Source: Bacillota bacterium (GTDB lineage Bacteria; Bacillota; Clostridia; Oscillospirales; Ruminococcaceae). Taken from it: a stretch of DNA of 54,362 nucleotides. This document shows, piece by piece, positions 32,570-41,899 of the stretch. Where the stretch lies: contig JAEZCT010000059.1 of assembly GCA_023433405.1 (NCBI GenBank), forward strand, positions 1 to 54,362, written 5' to 3'. Numbering within the stretch: the first letter of the stretch is position 1; each line of letters opens with the position of its first letter. The notes beneath the pieces are model-generated. The model saw nothing but the letters and a program-made list of their open reading frames with translations, was not told the origin of the DNA and searched no databases. Made by a program: the position numbers and the translations under genes.

Positions 32570-32599
32570 TTGACAACGCCCCTTACAAAATAGTACAAT
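32570..32599 (+). promoter_or_regulatory. Sigma-A promoter of the yicC-remA-gmk operon
   Basis: Perfect TTGACA (32570-32575), an 18-nt spacer and TACAAT (32594-32599), 84 nt before the yicC start. Confidence 0.7.
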
Positions 32600-32682
32600 A
32601 TAGGTTAGAACTAATGCGCGCCGCATCACACAGGCCAAACGGCCGGTGGGCTGGATAAACGGGTAGGGATGAGGTAAAAAGC

Positions 32683-33561
32683 ATGATAAGAAGCATGACG
32701 GGCTACGGTCGCGCGCAGGAGATTATAGACGGCAGAGATATTTTAGTGGAGATTAAGGCGGTCAATCACCGTTTTTTCGAGTATTCTGCGCGCACCCCCC
32801 GTGCTTACGGATATTTGGAAGAAAAGCTCAAGGGCTTTATACAGGGCTCGGTGAGCCGGGGCAAGGTGGAGGTAAGCGTTACCATTCTCACCATGGAGGG
32901 CAGCGACGCAAGGGTGGAGCTTAACCACACGCTGGCCGGCGCGTATATCACGGCGCTTCGGGCGCTGGGCGAGGCCACGGGGGTGAGAGACGACCTGTCC
33001 CTATCGGTGCTTGCGCAGTTTAACGACATCTTTACCGTGCGCAAGGAGCAGCCGGAGGAGGAGATTATCTGGAACGGTGTGCGCACCGTTGCGGAAAAGG
33101 CGCTGGCAGCGTTCTGCGCCATGCGTGAGGACGAGGGCGCCCGCTTAAAGCAGGATATGCTTGCAAGACTTGCCGCCATCGGCGAGTCGGTTTCTCTGGT
33201 CGAGCAGCGTTCGCCCCAAACCGTTGCCGATTACCGGGAGCGCCTCGTTGCCAAGATGACCGAGGTCTTACAGGATAAAAACATTGAAGAATCCCGCCTT
33301 TTAACCGAGGCAGCGATTTTTGCAGACCGGGTGTGTGTAGACGAGGAAACTGTGCGACTGCGCAGCCATATCGTTCAATTCACCCAGCTTTTGCAGGAAG
33401 GCGGACAAACCGGACGCAAGCTGGATTTTATTGTACAGGAGCTCAACCGTGAGGCCAATACCATCGGCTCCAAGGCGCAGGATGTAGAGATTGCGCGGGT
33501 GGTGGTGGACATTAAGGCCGAGCTTGAAAAAATAAGGGAACAGATACAAAACATCGAATAA
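32683..33561 (+). CDS. YicC/YloC family endoribonuclease-like protein
   Basis: 292-residue YicC-family protein. The conserved N-terminus IRSMTGYGRA and the C-terminal block (TGRKLDFIVQELNREANTIGSKAQD, then VDIKAELEKIREQIQNIE) are nearly invariant in the family. E. coli YicC has been reported as an endoribonuclease; the role in Firmicutes is less clear. It heads the conserved yloC-remA-gmk-rpoZ order. GGGATGAGG lies upstream of the ATG. Confidence 0.9.
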   Translation: MIRSMTGYGRAQEIIDGRDILVEIKAVNHRFFEYSARTPRAYGYLEEKLKGFIQGSVSRGKVEVSVTILTMEGSDARVELNHTLAGAYITALRALGEATGVRDDLSLSVLAQFNDIFTVRKEQPEEEIIWNGVRTVAEKALAAFCAMREDEGARLKQDMLARLAAIGESVSLVEQRSPQTVADYRERLVAKMTEVLQDKNIEESRLLTEAAIFADRVCVDEETVRLRSHIVQFTQLLQEGGQTGRKLDFIVQELNREANTIGSKAQDVEIARVVVDIKAELEKIREQIQNIE

Positions 33562-33639
33562 GTCCACCCGCCGGGTTCCTATGAGCGGGGTGTCTTGCCG
33601 CGGCATTGCTTGCCGTGACGATGAAGGAGAATTAAACGC

Positions 33640-33909
33640 ATGAAGCTTATCAACATTGGCTTTGGCAATATGGTTTCCGCAAACCGTCTGGTTGCCATAG
33701 TAAGCCCCGAATCCGCGCCCATCAAGCGCATTATTCAGGACGCGCGAGATCGCGCGACACTGATAGACGCGACCTATGGACGCAGGACGCGCGCGGTGAT
33801 TATTACAGACAGCGACCATGTCATCCTGTCCGCCGTGCAGCCGGAGACGGTGGCAAACCGCCTGACTTACCGGGACGATGAGGATGAGGGGCTGGATGAG
33901 GATGAGTAG
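33640..33909 (+). CDS. remA: Extracellular matrix regulatory protein RemA
   Basis: 89-residue DUF370 protein. The diagnostic INIGFGNMVSANRLVAIVSPESAPIKR start and the ATYGRRTRAVIITDSDHVILSA block are intact. In B. subtilis RemA is a DNA-binding activator of matrix and osmoprotection genes. The acidic tail overlaps the start of gmk. AAGGAG precedes the ATG by about 10 nt. Confidence 0.92.
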   Translation: MKLINIGFGNMVSANRLVAIVSPESAPIKRIIQDARDRATLIDATYGRRTRAVIITDSDHVILSAVQPETVANRLTYRDDEDEGLDEDE

Positions 33910-34510
33910 CAAGGGAGTTCTGTTTGTCATTTCCGGCCCGTCCGGCAGTGGTAAGGGTACGCTTTTAAAAGAGCTGGTCAAGGAGGGCGGTAAGATTCGT
34001 TACTCCGTATCGGCCACCACCCGTGCGCCGCGTGAGGGAGAGGTCGAGGGCAAGAACTACTTCTTTGTTTCCCGCGAGGAGTTTGAGCATAAAATCGCCA
34101 CCGGCGAGATGCTGGAGTACACCACCTATTGCGGCAACTATTACGGTACGCCCCGCAGCTTTATCTCCAAAACACTGGAGGAAGGCTTTGATGTTTTGGT
34201 GGAGGTTGAAACCGAAGGCGCGCTTAACCTGATGCAGCAGGAGGAAGCCCTCTTTATCTTTATCATGCCGCCCTCTTTAGAGGAGCTTGAACGGCGGCTG
34301 GTGGGTCGCAATACCGAAAAGCCGGAGGTTATTCGGGCACGGCTGCAAACCGCGGTGGAGGAGATTCGGCTTGCCGACCGGTACGACTATATCGTAGTCA
34401 ACGATGTAATTGATTCGGCGCTCGCGCGCCTTGAAGCCATTGTTCTCAGCGTAAAGTGTAAAACCGTAAATATGAAGCATATTGTGCGCGAGATATTGCA
34501 AGAAGCTTAG
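33902..34510 (+). CDS. gmk: Guanylate kinase
   Basis: 202-residue enzyme that phosphorylates GMP to GDP with ATP. The P-loop GPSGSGKGT, the GMP-binding SATTRAPREGEVEGKNYFF and the TYCGNYYGT segment are all present, and the length is normal. The ATG at 33902 overlaps the remA stop by 8 nt, which suggests translational coupling; starts at 33878 or 33896 would only add a short tail. In the conserved operon it precedes rpoZ. Confidence 0.93.
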   Translation: MSSKGVLFVISGPSGSGKGTLLKELVKEGGKIRYSVSATTRAPREGEVEGKNYFFVSREEFEHKIATGEMLEYTTYCGNYYGTPRSFISKTLEEGFDVLVEVETEGALNLMQQEEALFIFIMPPSLEELERRLVGRNTEKPEVIRARLQTAVEEIRLADRYDYIVVNDVIDSALARLEAIVLSVKCKTVNMKHIVREILQEA

Positions 34511-34540
34511 AAAGCGCACAGCGAAAACAAAATATATTGT

Positions 34541-34622
34541 TCTGTTTTCCGATTTAATGGCACAAAAATCAAGTCAAGGAATATGGGTTTGACGACGTTT
34601 TAATGCTTTTAACGGAGAATAG
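34541..34622. repeat. Dispersed palindromic repeat, copy 6 (short)
   Basis: Left TTCCGATTTAATGGCAC with AAAAATCAAGTCAA. Right TTTGACGACGTTTTAATGC, then TTTTAACGGAGAATAG. The arms are shorter than in other copies. It sits between gmk and rpoZ, inside an otherwise conserved operon. Confidence 0.6.
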
Positions 34623-34722
34623 CCTTAAAGTCAGTTGCTTTCGAGCCCTTCGCCCTTCAGACGATGGCGGCTGACTTATTTTCTGCGTATATACAAGGCC
34701 GTCAATGAAAGGATTGGTTAGA

Positions 34723-34998
34723 ATGTTAAGACCTGCAATCAGCGAAATTCTCAGAGAAGAGGCAAGCTGTTTTTCCCTGGTAATCGGTGTGGCAAAGCGC
34801 GCGAGAGAGATTACCGATGACGTGGAGTCCATTAAAAAGGAAATGATTGAGCGTAACAACGGCAAGCTGCCCACAGACCTAGGCTCCAACAAATACTACC
34901 TGCAGGCAAAGCCTGTAAAGCTTGCGGTAGAGGAGCTTGCGGCGGATAAATACCGCTTGATTGAAACGCCGGATATCGGCAAGAACATTGAGGCATAG
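34723..34998 (+). CDS. rpoZ: DNA-directed RNA polymerase omega subunit
   Basis: 91-residue omega subunit, which helps fold and assemble the beta-prime subunit of RNA polymerase. The region FSLVIGVAKRAREIT, followed later by KPVKLAVEELAADKY, matches the conserved omega fold. ATG 34723 has AAAGGA 9 nt upstream; a start at 34705 would add six residues. It is separated from gmk by a dispersed repeat and followed by a GC-rich hairpin. Confidence 0.88.
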   Translation: MLRPAISEILREEASCFSLVIGVAKRAREITDDVESIKKEMIERNNGKLPTDLGSNKYYLQAKPVKLAVEELAADKYRLIETPDIGKNIEA

Positions 34999-35055
34999 TC
35001 TTATCAAGCAGCTGTGAGGAATCGTTGTAGCGTTCAAACTAATGATTGCGTCTAC

Positions 35056-35089
35056 CGCCCAATCCCCCGTTTTACGGGCGGGTTGGGCG
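35056..35089 (+). terminator. Terminator-like hairpin after rpoZ
   Basis: CGCCCAATCCCCCG (35056-35069) pairs, with one bulge, with CGGGCGGGTTGGGCG (35075-35089). No T-run follows. A half copy of the dispersed repeat begins 43 nt later. Confidence 0.55.
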
Positions 35090-35131
35090 ATGATTTATAT
35101 CAAATTTCATTTTATTTGCAACGATATAGTA

Positions 35132-35164
35132 TCATACTATTAATCCCGTTTCAAAAAGAGTAAA
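35132..35164. repeat. Half copy of the dispersed repeat
   Basis: ATCATACTATTAATCCCG followed by TTTCAAAAAGAG matches the left end of the family (compare copies 2 and 5). No right arm is seen before priA. Confidence 0.5.
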
Positions 35165-35261
35165 GATGGATAAGCCGTATGGCAGAGTAAAGAGTAAAGT
35201 GTATTTGCTCGGTTTGCCAAAAGCGTTAAAGCAAAATTCATACAGAAACGGGAGGGCGGCT

Positions 35262-37739
35262 ATGCAAAAGCAGCAACAGCAGCAGCAACAGCAAAGGCAG
35301 TTTGTGGCGCATGTGGCGGTGGAAAAGGTTGCCCTTCACGCGGATAAGGCTTACAGCTATGCCGTACCCGAGCCGCTGCGCAATACGGTAACGGCAGGCG
35401 CGAGGGTAATGGTGCCTTTTGGCGGGGCAAACCGCAGACGGCAGGGTCTGGTGCTTTGGGTGGGGGAGGAGGAGGCTTTAACACCTCTTAAGCCGGTTTA
35501 CAGCGCCTTGGATGACCGGCCGATGCTGGATGCCGCGGCGCTTGAGCTGGTGCGCTTTATTACCGACCATACCTTCTGCACGGGTTACGAAGCCGCGCGG
35601 CTGGTGCTGCCCGCAGGCTACCAGTACCGCGTTGATTTTGTCTACGAGCTGGCGGAACCATACCGGGGGGAGCAGACAGAGTTTGCGGACGAGGAGGAAA
35701 GGCGGATTGTAGCCTGTCTTTCGCGCCGCCGCAAGCCGGTGAAGGAAACCGACCTGTGCGCCGAGGCGGAGATTACCCGCCGAAGCACGGCGCTTCGCTC
35801 ATTGCAGGAACGGGGTGTGGTGCGAAAAAGTGAGCAGCAAAAACGAAAAACCAAGGATGAGCGCATCCTGATGGCGCGGCTGACCCCCGAAGCCGCTTCC
35901 GCACAGCTTACCCCCAAGCAACGCGCCGTGGCGGAGCTGCTCGAGGGCTGCGGCTGTGCGTCGGTCAAGGAGGTTCGCTATTATACCGAGGCCTCTAAGG
36001 CTACGCTTGATAACATGCACAAGCGTGGCGCGCTGGAATATTATGAGCGTGAAACCCTGCGTACCCCTTATGAGGTGGAGCAAACACAGCGGGTACAGGA
36101 CTTGTCCTTAAGTGCCGATCAAACAAAGGCATATGAGGGGTTAAAAAGCCTGTTGGATGCGAAAAAGCCCGAGGCCGCCCTGTTGTTTGGCATAACGGGC
36201 AGCGGAAAAACCCATGTGTTTTTAAGACTGATAGCCGATACCGTCGCGGCGGGAAGGCAGGCTATTATGCTGGTACCCGAAATTTCCCTCACGCCGCAGA
36301 TGCTTACCCGCTTTCATGCGGTGTTTGGCAGGCAGGTGGCAGTCATACACAGCGGGCTTTCTCTCGGAGAGCGTATGGATGAGTATAAGCGCATTCGCTC
36401 CGGGCAGGCTTCCATTGTGGTGGGTACGCGTTCGGCGGTGTTTGCGCCGGTGGAGCGGCTGGGGCTTATCATCATGGATGAGGAGCAGGAGCACACCTAT
36501 AAATCGGAGAGCGCGCCCCGCTACCACGCCCGCGATATCGCCCGGTTCCGCTGCGCGCAAAGCGGCGCGCTGCTGCTGCTTGCTTCGGCTACGCCGGATG
36601 TGGAAAGCTATTATCACGCCCTGACGGGACGGTACCACCTGTTTACTCTAACCGAACGTTTTGGCACGGCAAACCTGCCGGAGGTGGTGGTGGTTAACCT
36701 GACTGACGAGGCGCAGGACGGCAACGCGGGGTCCGTCAGCGCCCCCCTTGCCCGGGAGATTGCGGAAAACCTGCGCCGGGGGGAACAGACCATCCTGCTG
36801 CTTAACCGGCGGGGGTTTCACACGCTGGTGCAGTGTGTATCCTGCAACGAGGTTATCAAGTGCAAAAACTGCTCCCTTGCACTAACCTACCACAAGGCAA
36901 ACGACAAGTTGATGTGCCATTACTGCGGCTATGTACACACTCCTGACGCTAAATGCCCCGAATGCGGCGGGGAGCGAATGAAATATCTGGGGCTTGGCAC
37001 CCAAAAGGCAGAGGATGAGATTGCCGCGCTCTTTCCCGACGCGCGAATCCTGCGTATGGATGCCGACACCACCATGGCGCGCTATTCCTATGACGAGTAC
37101 CTGGAACGCTTTGCCCGGGGGGAGTACGATATCCTCATAGGCACTCAGATGGTGGCAAAGGGACTCGATTTTGAAAACGTTAGCCTTGTGGGCGTTTTAA
37201 GTGCCGACAGACTGTTGTATACCGCCGATTTTCGCGCCTCAGAGCGTGCCTTCTCTCTGCTCACGCAGGTGGTAGGGCGCAGCGGGAGGGGTCAAAAGAA
37301 GGGACGCGCGTACATCCAGACCTATACGCCCGAGCATGAGATCATTGAGCTTGCCGCCAGACAGGATTACCGCGAGTTTTATGAAGGGGAGATTCTGTGC
37401 CGGAAGAACCTTTTGTACCCGCCATTTTGCCGCCTGTGTGTGGCGGGCTTTTCGGGAGAGAACGAGGCAAGCGCCCTACGCGCCGCCCAGGAGTTTTTGG
37501 ATCTTTTGCGGGAGCGGGTAGCCCGGGACTTTTCGGACGTACCGCTTAAGGTTTTAGGGCCGGTTGCCTCCGAGCTGTACCGCGTGGCGGGCCGCTACCG
37601 CTACCGCCTGATTATCAAATGCAAGGGTGACGCGAGAACCAGGCGGCTCCTTAGGGAGACGTTGTGCGCATACCTGTCCCTGCCGGTGGCGCGTACCGTC
37701 AGCGCGTTTGTGGATATGAGCTTTGGCGGGATTATTTAA
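35262..37739 (+). CDS. priA: Primosomal replication restart helicase PriA
   Basis: 825-residue DNA helicase that reloads the replisome at stalled forks. An N-terminal DNA-binding domain (HADKAYSYAVPEPL onward) is followed by a superfamily 2 helicase core with Walker A GITGSGKTH (about residue 310) and DEEQEHTYK as motif II. Eight zinc-ligand cysteines lie around residues 525-570 (CxxC groups), and the helicase C-half ends with QVVGRSGRG. The ATG at 35262 has GGGAGGG 5 nt upstream. Odd: residues 4-11 are an uninterrupted run of glutamines from CAG/CAA codons, not typical of PriA. coaBC, which often precedes priA, is absent. Confidence 0.93.
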   Translation: MQKQQQQQQQQRQFVAHVAVEKVALHADKAYSYAVPEPLRNTVTAGARVMVPFGGANRRRQGLVLWVGEEEALTPLKPVYSALDDRPMLDAAALELVRFITDHTFCTGYEAARLVLPAGYQYRVDFVYELAEPYRGEQTEFADEEERRIVACLSRRRKPVKETDLCAEAEITRRSTALRSLQERGVVRKSEQQKRKTKDERILMARLTPEAASAQLTPKQRAVAELLEGCGCASVKEVRYYTEASKATLDNMHKRGALEYYERETLRTPYEVEQTQRVQDLSLSADQTKAYEGLKSLLDAKKPEAALLFGITGSGKTHVFLRLIADTVAAGRQAIMLVPEISLTPQMLTRFHAVFGRQVAVIHSGLSLGERMDEYKRIRSGQASIVVGTRSAVFAPVERLGLIIMDEEQEHTYKSESAPRYHARDIARFRCAQSGALLLLASATPDVESYYHALTGRYHLFTLTERFGTANLPEVVVVNLTDEAQDGNAGSVSAPLAREIAENLRRGEQTILLLNRRGFHTLVQCVSCNEVIKCKNCSLALTYHKANDKLMCHYCGYVHTPDAKCPECGGERMKYLGLGTQKAEDEIAALFPDARILRMDADTTMARYSYDEYLERFARGEYDILIGTQMVAKGLDFENVSLVGVLSADRLLYTADFRASERAFSLLTQVVGRSGRGQKKGRAYIQTYTPEHEIIELAARQDYREFYEGEILCRKNLLYPPFCRLCVAGFSGENEASALRAAQEFLDLLRERVARDFSDVPLKVLGPVASELYRVAGRYRYRLIIKCKGDARTRRLLRETLCAYLSLPVARTVSAFVDMSFGGII

Positions 37740-37757
37740 AAAAATACATTTTTCGTG

Positions 37758-37763
37758 TATAAT
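37758..37763 (+). promoter_or_regulatory. Candidate -10 box before def
   Basis: TATAAT directly after the priA stop, with a weak upstream hexamer. It may give separate transcription of def and the genes after it. Confidence 0.3.
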
Positions 37764-37804
37764 GAAAGCATCGCAATTATAATTAAACTTAACTCGGCTT
37801 GGAG

Positions 37805-37935
37805 TTAATACGAATCACGTTTTAAAAGGAATATCAAATGATGAACCGGCGGCGGTGAAAAGCCTTGTCGCAGTACGGCTTATCATAAGATTCTAACCGT
37901 ATGCCTGCGGCGTTTTTAAAACGAGAATAGTATAA
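37805..37935. repeat. Dispersed palindromic repeat, copy 7 (variant interior)
   Basis: Tips TTAATACGAATCACG and CGAGAATAGTATAAG pair, followed inward by TTTTAAAA on both sides. The interior differs from copies 1-5 and has its own GC-rich arms. The right tip ends at the AAGGGAG ribosome site of def. Confidence 0.6.
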
Positions 37936-37949
37936 GAAGGGAGAATATT

Positions 37950-38459
37950 ATGGCTACTCGAAAAATTGTACTTGTCGGCGACGACGTACTGCGCAAAAGG
38001 AGCAAAGAGGTCACCGCGTTTGACCATAAGCTGGGCTCGCTGATTGATGATATGGTTGAGACCATGTATAAAAACGACGGCGCGGGGCTTGCCGCGCCAC
38101 AGGTGGGTGTGCTCAAACGCGTGGTGGTCATCGATGTGGACGATCACCTCTATGAGCTTGTTAATCCCATAATTATCAGCGCCACAGGTGTGCAGGAGGG
38201 ACCCGAGGGCTGCCTTTCCATTCCGGGCAGGTACGGTACCGTCGAGCGCCCAAACGAGGTGACCGTTCATGCGCAGGACCGCAGCGGCAAGCCCGTTACC
38301 GTCACCGGAAGCGAGATGCTTGCCCGCGCCCTCTGCCATGAGCTGGACCATCTTGACGGCAAGCTGTACCCCGACCTTGCCAAAGAGATGTTTGAGGAGG
38401 AAAAGGAGCGCACAAGACAGAAAAAGTCGGAGCCGGAGGAAGAAAAGGCGGCCAGATAG
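37950..38459 (+). CDS. def: Peptide deformylase
   Basis: 169-residue metalloenzyme that removes the formyl group from nascent proteins. All three motifs are present: GLAAPQVG (about 47-54), EGCLSIPG with the metal-binding Cys, and HELDHLDG with two metal-binding histidines and the catalytic Glu. A charged Lys/Glu tail extends the C-terminus. AAGGGAG precedes the ATG. It is paired with fmt downstream, as in many bacteria. Confidence 0.94.
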   Translation: MATRKIVLVGDDVLRKRSKEVTAFDHKLGSLIDDMVETMYKNDGAGLAAPQVGVLKRVVVIDVDDHLYELVNPIIISATGVQEGPEGCLSIPGRYGTVERPNEVTVHAQDRSGKPVTVTGSEMLARALCHELDHLDGKLYPDLAKEMFEEEKERTRQKKSEPEEEKAAR

Positions 38460-38536
38460 CTTGTATTTGGCAGCCGGCTCCCCGCCCCACAGTCACGCCG
38501 GCAAAGCGTAGGAACCGGCGGAAAGGGAGGATGTTC

Positions 38537-39454
38537 ATGAACGTGATTTTTATGGGCACGCCGGAATTTGCCGTGCCCTGCCTTACCGTACTGCTTCGTG
38601 ACGGACATACCGTAACGTCGGTATTCACCCAGCCGGATAAACCGGTGGGACGCAAGCAGACGCTCACCGCGCCCCCTGTGAAGGAGGCCGCTCTTGCCCG
38701 GGGGATACCCGTCTACCAGCCAAATACCCTCAAGGGGGAGGCGATGGCCGAGCTTATTCTCGGGCAGGCGCCCGATATCATTGCCGTGACGGCATATGGT
38801 AAGCTCCTGCCCCAGTCGGTGCTTGATATTCCGAGGCTTGGCTGCATTAATGTCCACGGCTCGCTGCTGCCCAAATACCGGGGTGCCGCTCCTATTCAGT
38901 GGAGCGTGATAAACGGAGAGACGGTTACGGGCATTACAACCATGTACATGGCAAAGGGCATAGATACGGGAGATATGATTCTCAAACGTGAAGCCGCCAT
39001 CGGTCCGGACGAAACCGCGGGCGAACTTCACGACCGCCTTAAAACCGTGGGTGCGGAGCTGTTAAGCGAAACACTTGCGTTGCTGGAAAAGGGAGCCGCG
39101 CCCCGCGTGCCCCAGAACGACGAATTAAGCTCTAACGCGCCCATGCTGGACAAGTCTCTTGCCCGGGTGGATTTTGGCAAGACCGCCATTGAGGTGCACA
39201 ACCTCATCCGGGGTCTTTCCCCCTGGCCGGTGGCATATACGACGGCGGAAGGCACCGCCTTGAAGATTCACCGCAGCCGCGTGACGGATGAGAGCGGGCC
39301 GGTCGGTACGCTTTTGCGGGGCGACGCCCTGATAATTGGCTGCGGCGAAAAGGCCATAGAGCTTTTGGAGGTGCAGGAGCAGGGGGGTAAGCGCATGAGC
39401 GCCGAGCTGTACCTGAGAGGGCACCGACTGCAAGCAGGAACGATTTTTAAGTAA
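38537..39454 (+). CDS. fmt: Methionyl-tRNA formyltransferase
   Basis: 305-residue enzyme that formylates initiator Met-tRNA with 10-formyltetrahydrofolate. The N-terminal formyltransferase domain starts NVIFMGTPEFAVP and includes NVHGSLLPKYRGAAPIQWSV with the catalytic Asn/His region. A C-terminal OB-like domain follows after residue 205. ATG 38537 has AAGGGAGG 7 nt upstream, better than ATG 38531. It is encoded 77 nt after def, whose product reverses the modification on nascent chains. Confidence 0.94.
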   Translation: MNVIFMGTPEFAVPCLTVLLRDGHTVTSVFTQPDKPVGRKQTLTAPPVKEAALARGIPVYQPNTLKGEAMAELILGQAPDIIAVTAYGKLLPQSVLDIPRLGCINVHGSLLPKYRGAAPIQWSVINGETVTGITTMYMAKGIDTGDMILKREAAIGPDETAGELHDRLKTVGAELLSETLALLEKGAAPRVPQNDELSSNAPMLDKSLARVDFGKTAIEVHNLIRGLSPWPVAYTTAEGTALKIHRSRVTDESGPVGTLLRGDALIIGCGEKAIELLEVQEQGGKRMSAELYLRGHRLQAGTIFK

Positions 39455-39471
39455 AAACGGAGGAACCCGTA

Positions 39472-40809
39472 TTGCAAACCGCTAGGCAGATTGTATTGGA
39501 CACCTTAGTGCGCGTCGAGCGCGACGGCGCATATTCCGGCCTTGCCCTCAAAGAGGCATTATCCAGGGAGTCGCTGTCGCGGCAGGACGCGGCGTTTGCC
39601 TCCATGCTGTTTTACGGCGTAATCGAACGGTCGATTACGCTGGATTCGGTCATCAAAACACACAGCAAGCTGCCGCCGGAGCGTATGGATGCCCCGGTGC
39701 GAAGTGTTCTGCGCATGGGTCTTTATCAGCTGATGTTTATGGACTCGGTGCCGGACAGCGCAGCCGTAAACGAAAGCGTGGAGCTGTGTAAGCGCGTCGG
39801 CAAGGTGAGCGCGTCGGGAATGGTCAACGCCGTGCTGCGCGCCTTTATTCGGGCGGATAAGCAGATACGCCTCATCGGTCCCCCGGAGAACGCGGCGCGA
39901 ATGAGCGTTGAGTTCTCCTGCCCGCCGGAGCTTGTTTCCCTGCTCTCCCGCCGCTTTGGCGGGGCACAGGCAAGGGATATTCTCGCCCAAAGCATTGGCC
40001 CCGCGCCCCTGTACGCAAGGGTAAACACACTAAAAACCACCATGGGGGAGCTAATAGACAGCCTTACAGCCGAGGGGGTTGAGGCGACGGCGCATGAAGC
40101 CATCCCCGACTGTATCTCGTTATCAAATACGGGGGACATCACCGCCCTCAAGACATTTGCCGAAGGGCTGTTTCATATACAGGACGCCTCCTCCCAGCTG
40201 TGCGCCCTCGCTCTGGACGCAAAACCGGATATGATGGTGCTGGATCTGTGCGCGGCGCCCGGGGGAAAGAGCTTTACCATAGCCCAAACCATGCAAAACA
40301 AAGGAAGGCTATTGTCCTTTGACCTATACGATTTTAAAACAAAGCTCATAGAAGAGGGCGCGCGTCGGCTGGGGCTTACTGTCGTCAAGGCGCAGGTGGG
40401 TGACGCAGGCGCATATAACAAGACCCTGCCGGGAGCCGACCGCGTGCTGTGCGACGCCCCCTGCTCAGGCTACGGTGTAATGCGCCGCAAGCCGGAGATT
40501 AAGTATAAGCCGCCTGGCTCCTTTACCGACCTTGAGCATTTGCAGCGCCGCCTACTTAAAAACGCCGCGTGCTATGTTAATGACGGCGGCTTGCTGCTTT
40601 ACTCCACCTGCACCCTGCGCAGGGAGGAGAACGAGCAGGTAGCGCGGAAATTCTTAAACGAAAACCCCGGCTTTTCGCCGCGGCCGCTGCCGGAGGTATT
40701 CTCCCGCTGTGTTAAGGAGGCGGAGAATATGGCGACCATTCTGCCGGGGGACTTTGATTCTGACGGCTTTTTTGTCGCGGCGTTTTGCAAAACGGGGGCG
40801 GCGAGATGA
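39472..40809 (+). CDS. rsmB: 16S rRNA (cytosine-967-C5)-methyltransferase
   Basis: 445-residue SAM-dependent rRNA methyltransferase. An N-terminal NusB-like RNA-binding domain (about 1-130) leads to the Rossmann methyltransferase domain, with SAM motif DLCAAPGGKS and the two active-site cysteines in CDAPCSGYG and YSTCTL. The TTG start is supported by GGAGG 8 nt upstream. Its stop overlaps the rlmN start (ATGA), indicating coupling. Confidence 0.93.
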   Translation: MQTARQIVLDTLVRVERDGAYSGLALKEALSRESLSRQDAAFASMLFYGVIERSITLDSVIKTHSKLPPERMDAPVRSVLRMGLYQLMFMDSVPDSAAVNESVELCKRVGKVSASGMVNAVLRAFIRADKQIRLIGPPENAARMSVEFSCPPELVSLLSRRFGGAQARDILAQSIGPAPLYARVNTLKTTMGELIDSLTAEGVEATAHEAIPDCISLSNTGDITALKTFAEGLFHIQDASSQLCALALDAKPDMMVLDLCAAPGGKSFTIAQTMQNKGRLLSFDLYDFKTKLIEEGARRLGLTVVKAQVGDAGAYNKTLPGADRVLCDAPCSGYGVMRRKPEIKYKPPGSFTDLEHLQRRLLKNAACYVNDGGLLLYSTCTLRREENEQVARKFLNENPGFSPRPLPEVFSRCVKEAENMATILPGDFDSDGFFVAAFCKTGAAR

Positions 40810-41855
40810 AGGCGGACATTAAGTCCCTGCGCCTTGAGGAGCTTGAGGCGGCGATAAAAGTGCTTGGCGAGCCCCAGTACCGCGCAGCGCAGGTTTTTAC
40901 CTGGCTGCACCAAAAGCGCGCTCTGTCTTTCGCCGAAATGACCAACCTCTCAAAGCCGCTGCGAGAAAAGCTGGAGGAGGGCTTTGTTATCCCCCGGGTT
41001 ACCGTCAGGCGCAAGCTGGTTTCGGAGCTTGACGGTACGGTAAAGTATTTGTATGAGCTGGAGGATGGCGAAACGGTGGAGGCGGTACTCATGCGCTACC
41101 ACCATGGCAACAGCCTATGCATCTCCACGCAGGTTGGCTGCCGCATGGGCTGCTCCTTCTGCGCGTCCACCCTGTGCGGCTGCGTGCGCAACCTTACCGC
41201 CGCCGAGATGCTTTGCGAGGTGGAGGAGGCGGAGCGTGACTCCGGGGAGAAGGTATCGAGCCTTGTGCTCATGGGCATCGGCGAGCCGCTGGATAATTAC
41301 GATAACGTGGTGCGGTTTATGTCTCTGCTCTCCGCTCCTGACGGCATAAACATGAGCCTGCGTCACGTTTCCCTATCCACCTGCGGGCTGGTTCCTCAAA
41401 TCGATGAGCTTGCAAAGCTGCGGCTGGGGCTGACGCTTTCTGTGTCCCTTCACGCCCCCAACGACCAGCTGCGTTCGCGCACCATGCCGGTTAACCGCCG
41501 CTATCCCATCGGGGAGCTGCTGGACGCCTGCCGCAGGTACGCCCGCGATACCTCCCGGCGCATCTCCTTTGAATACGCGCTGATTGCGGGGGAGAACGAC
41601 TCGGAGGCAAACGCCAGAGAGCTTGCGGCGCGCCTGAAAGGAATGCTGTGCCATGTGAACCTGATACCAGTAAATCCGGTGGCGGAGCGCGGCTACCGTG
41701 CAAGCTCCCGGGAGGCGGTGGAGCGTTTTACCCGCATTCTGGACCAGGCAGGCATAGCGGTAACGGTGCGCCGAAGGCTTGGCAGTGACATAAACGCAGC
41801 CTGCGGACAGCTAAGACGCGAAAATTTGGGCAATAATGCGGAAACGTTTGGGTGA
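40806..41855 (+). CDS. rlmN: 23S rRNA (adenine-2503-C2)-methyltransferase
   Basis: 349-residue radical-SAM enzyme that methylates A2503 of 23S rRNA (and tRNA A37 in some bacteria). The iron-sulfur motif is CRMGCSFCAST. The two cysteines needed for the methyl transfer mechanism are candidates at about residue 118 and in INAACGQLR near the C-terminus. The GIGEPLDNYDNV motif is typical. The start at 40806 overlaps the rsmB stop. Confidence 0.94.
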   Translation: MKADIKSLRLEELEAAIKVLGEPQYRAAQVFTWLHQKRALSFAEMTNLSKPLREKLEEGFVIPRVTVRRKLVSELDGTVKYLYELEDGETVEAVLMRYHHGNSLCISTQVGCRMGCSFCASTLCGCVRNLTAAEMLCEVEEAERDSGEKVSSLVLMGIGEPLDNYDNVVRFMSLLSAPDGINMSLRHVSLSTCGLVPQIDELAKLRLGLTLSVSLHAPNDQLRSRTMPVNRRYPIGELLDACRRYARDTSRRISFEYALIAGENDSEANARELAARLKGMLCHVNLIPVNPVAERGYRASSREAVERFTRILDQAGIAVTVRRRLGSDINAACGQLRRENLGNNAETFG

Positions 41856-41899
41856 AACCCATATAAATACCTGAAAAATTGGCAATATTAATCTTAAAA

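Larger units (their letters stand above)
32359..32682. other. Leader region before the core operon
   Basis: 324 nt between copy 5 of the repeat and yicC. It holds a structured block with a T-run (32412-32480) and the promoter at 32570-32599. No convincing protein-coding gene is present; a plus-strand frame at 32452-32658 lacks a ribosome site. Confidence 0.5.

Noticed and set aside
32452..32658. 68-codon plus-strand frame before yicC
   Set aside because: It runs through the T-run of the folded block and the yicC promoter, without a ribosome site.
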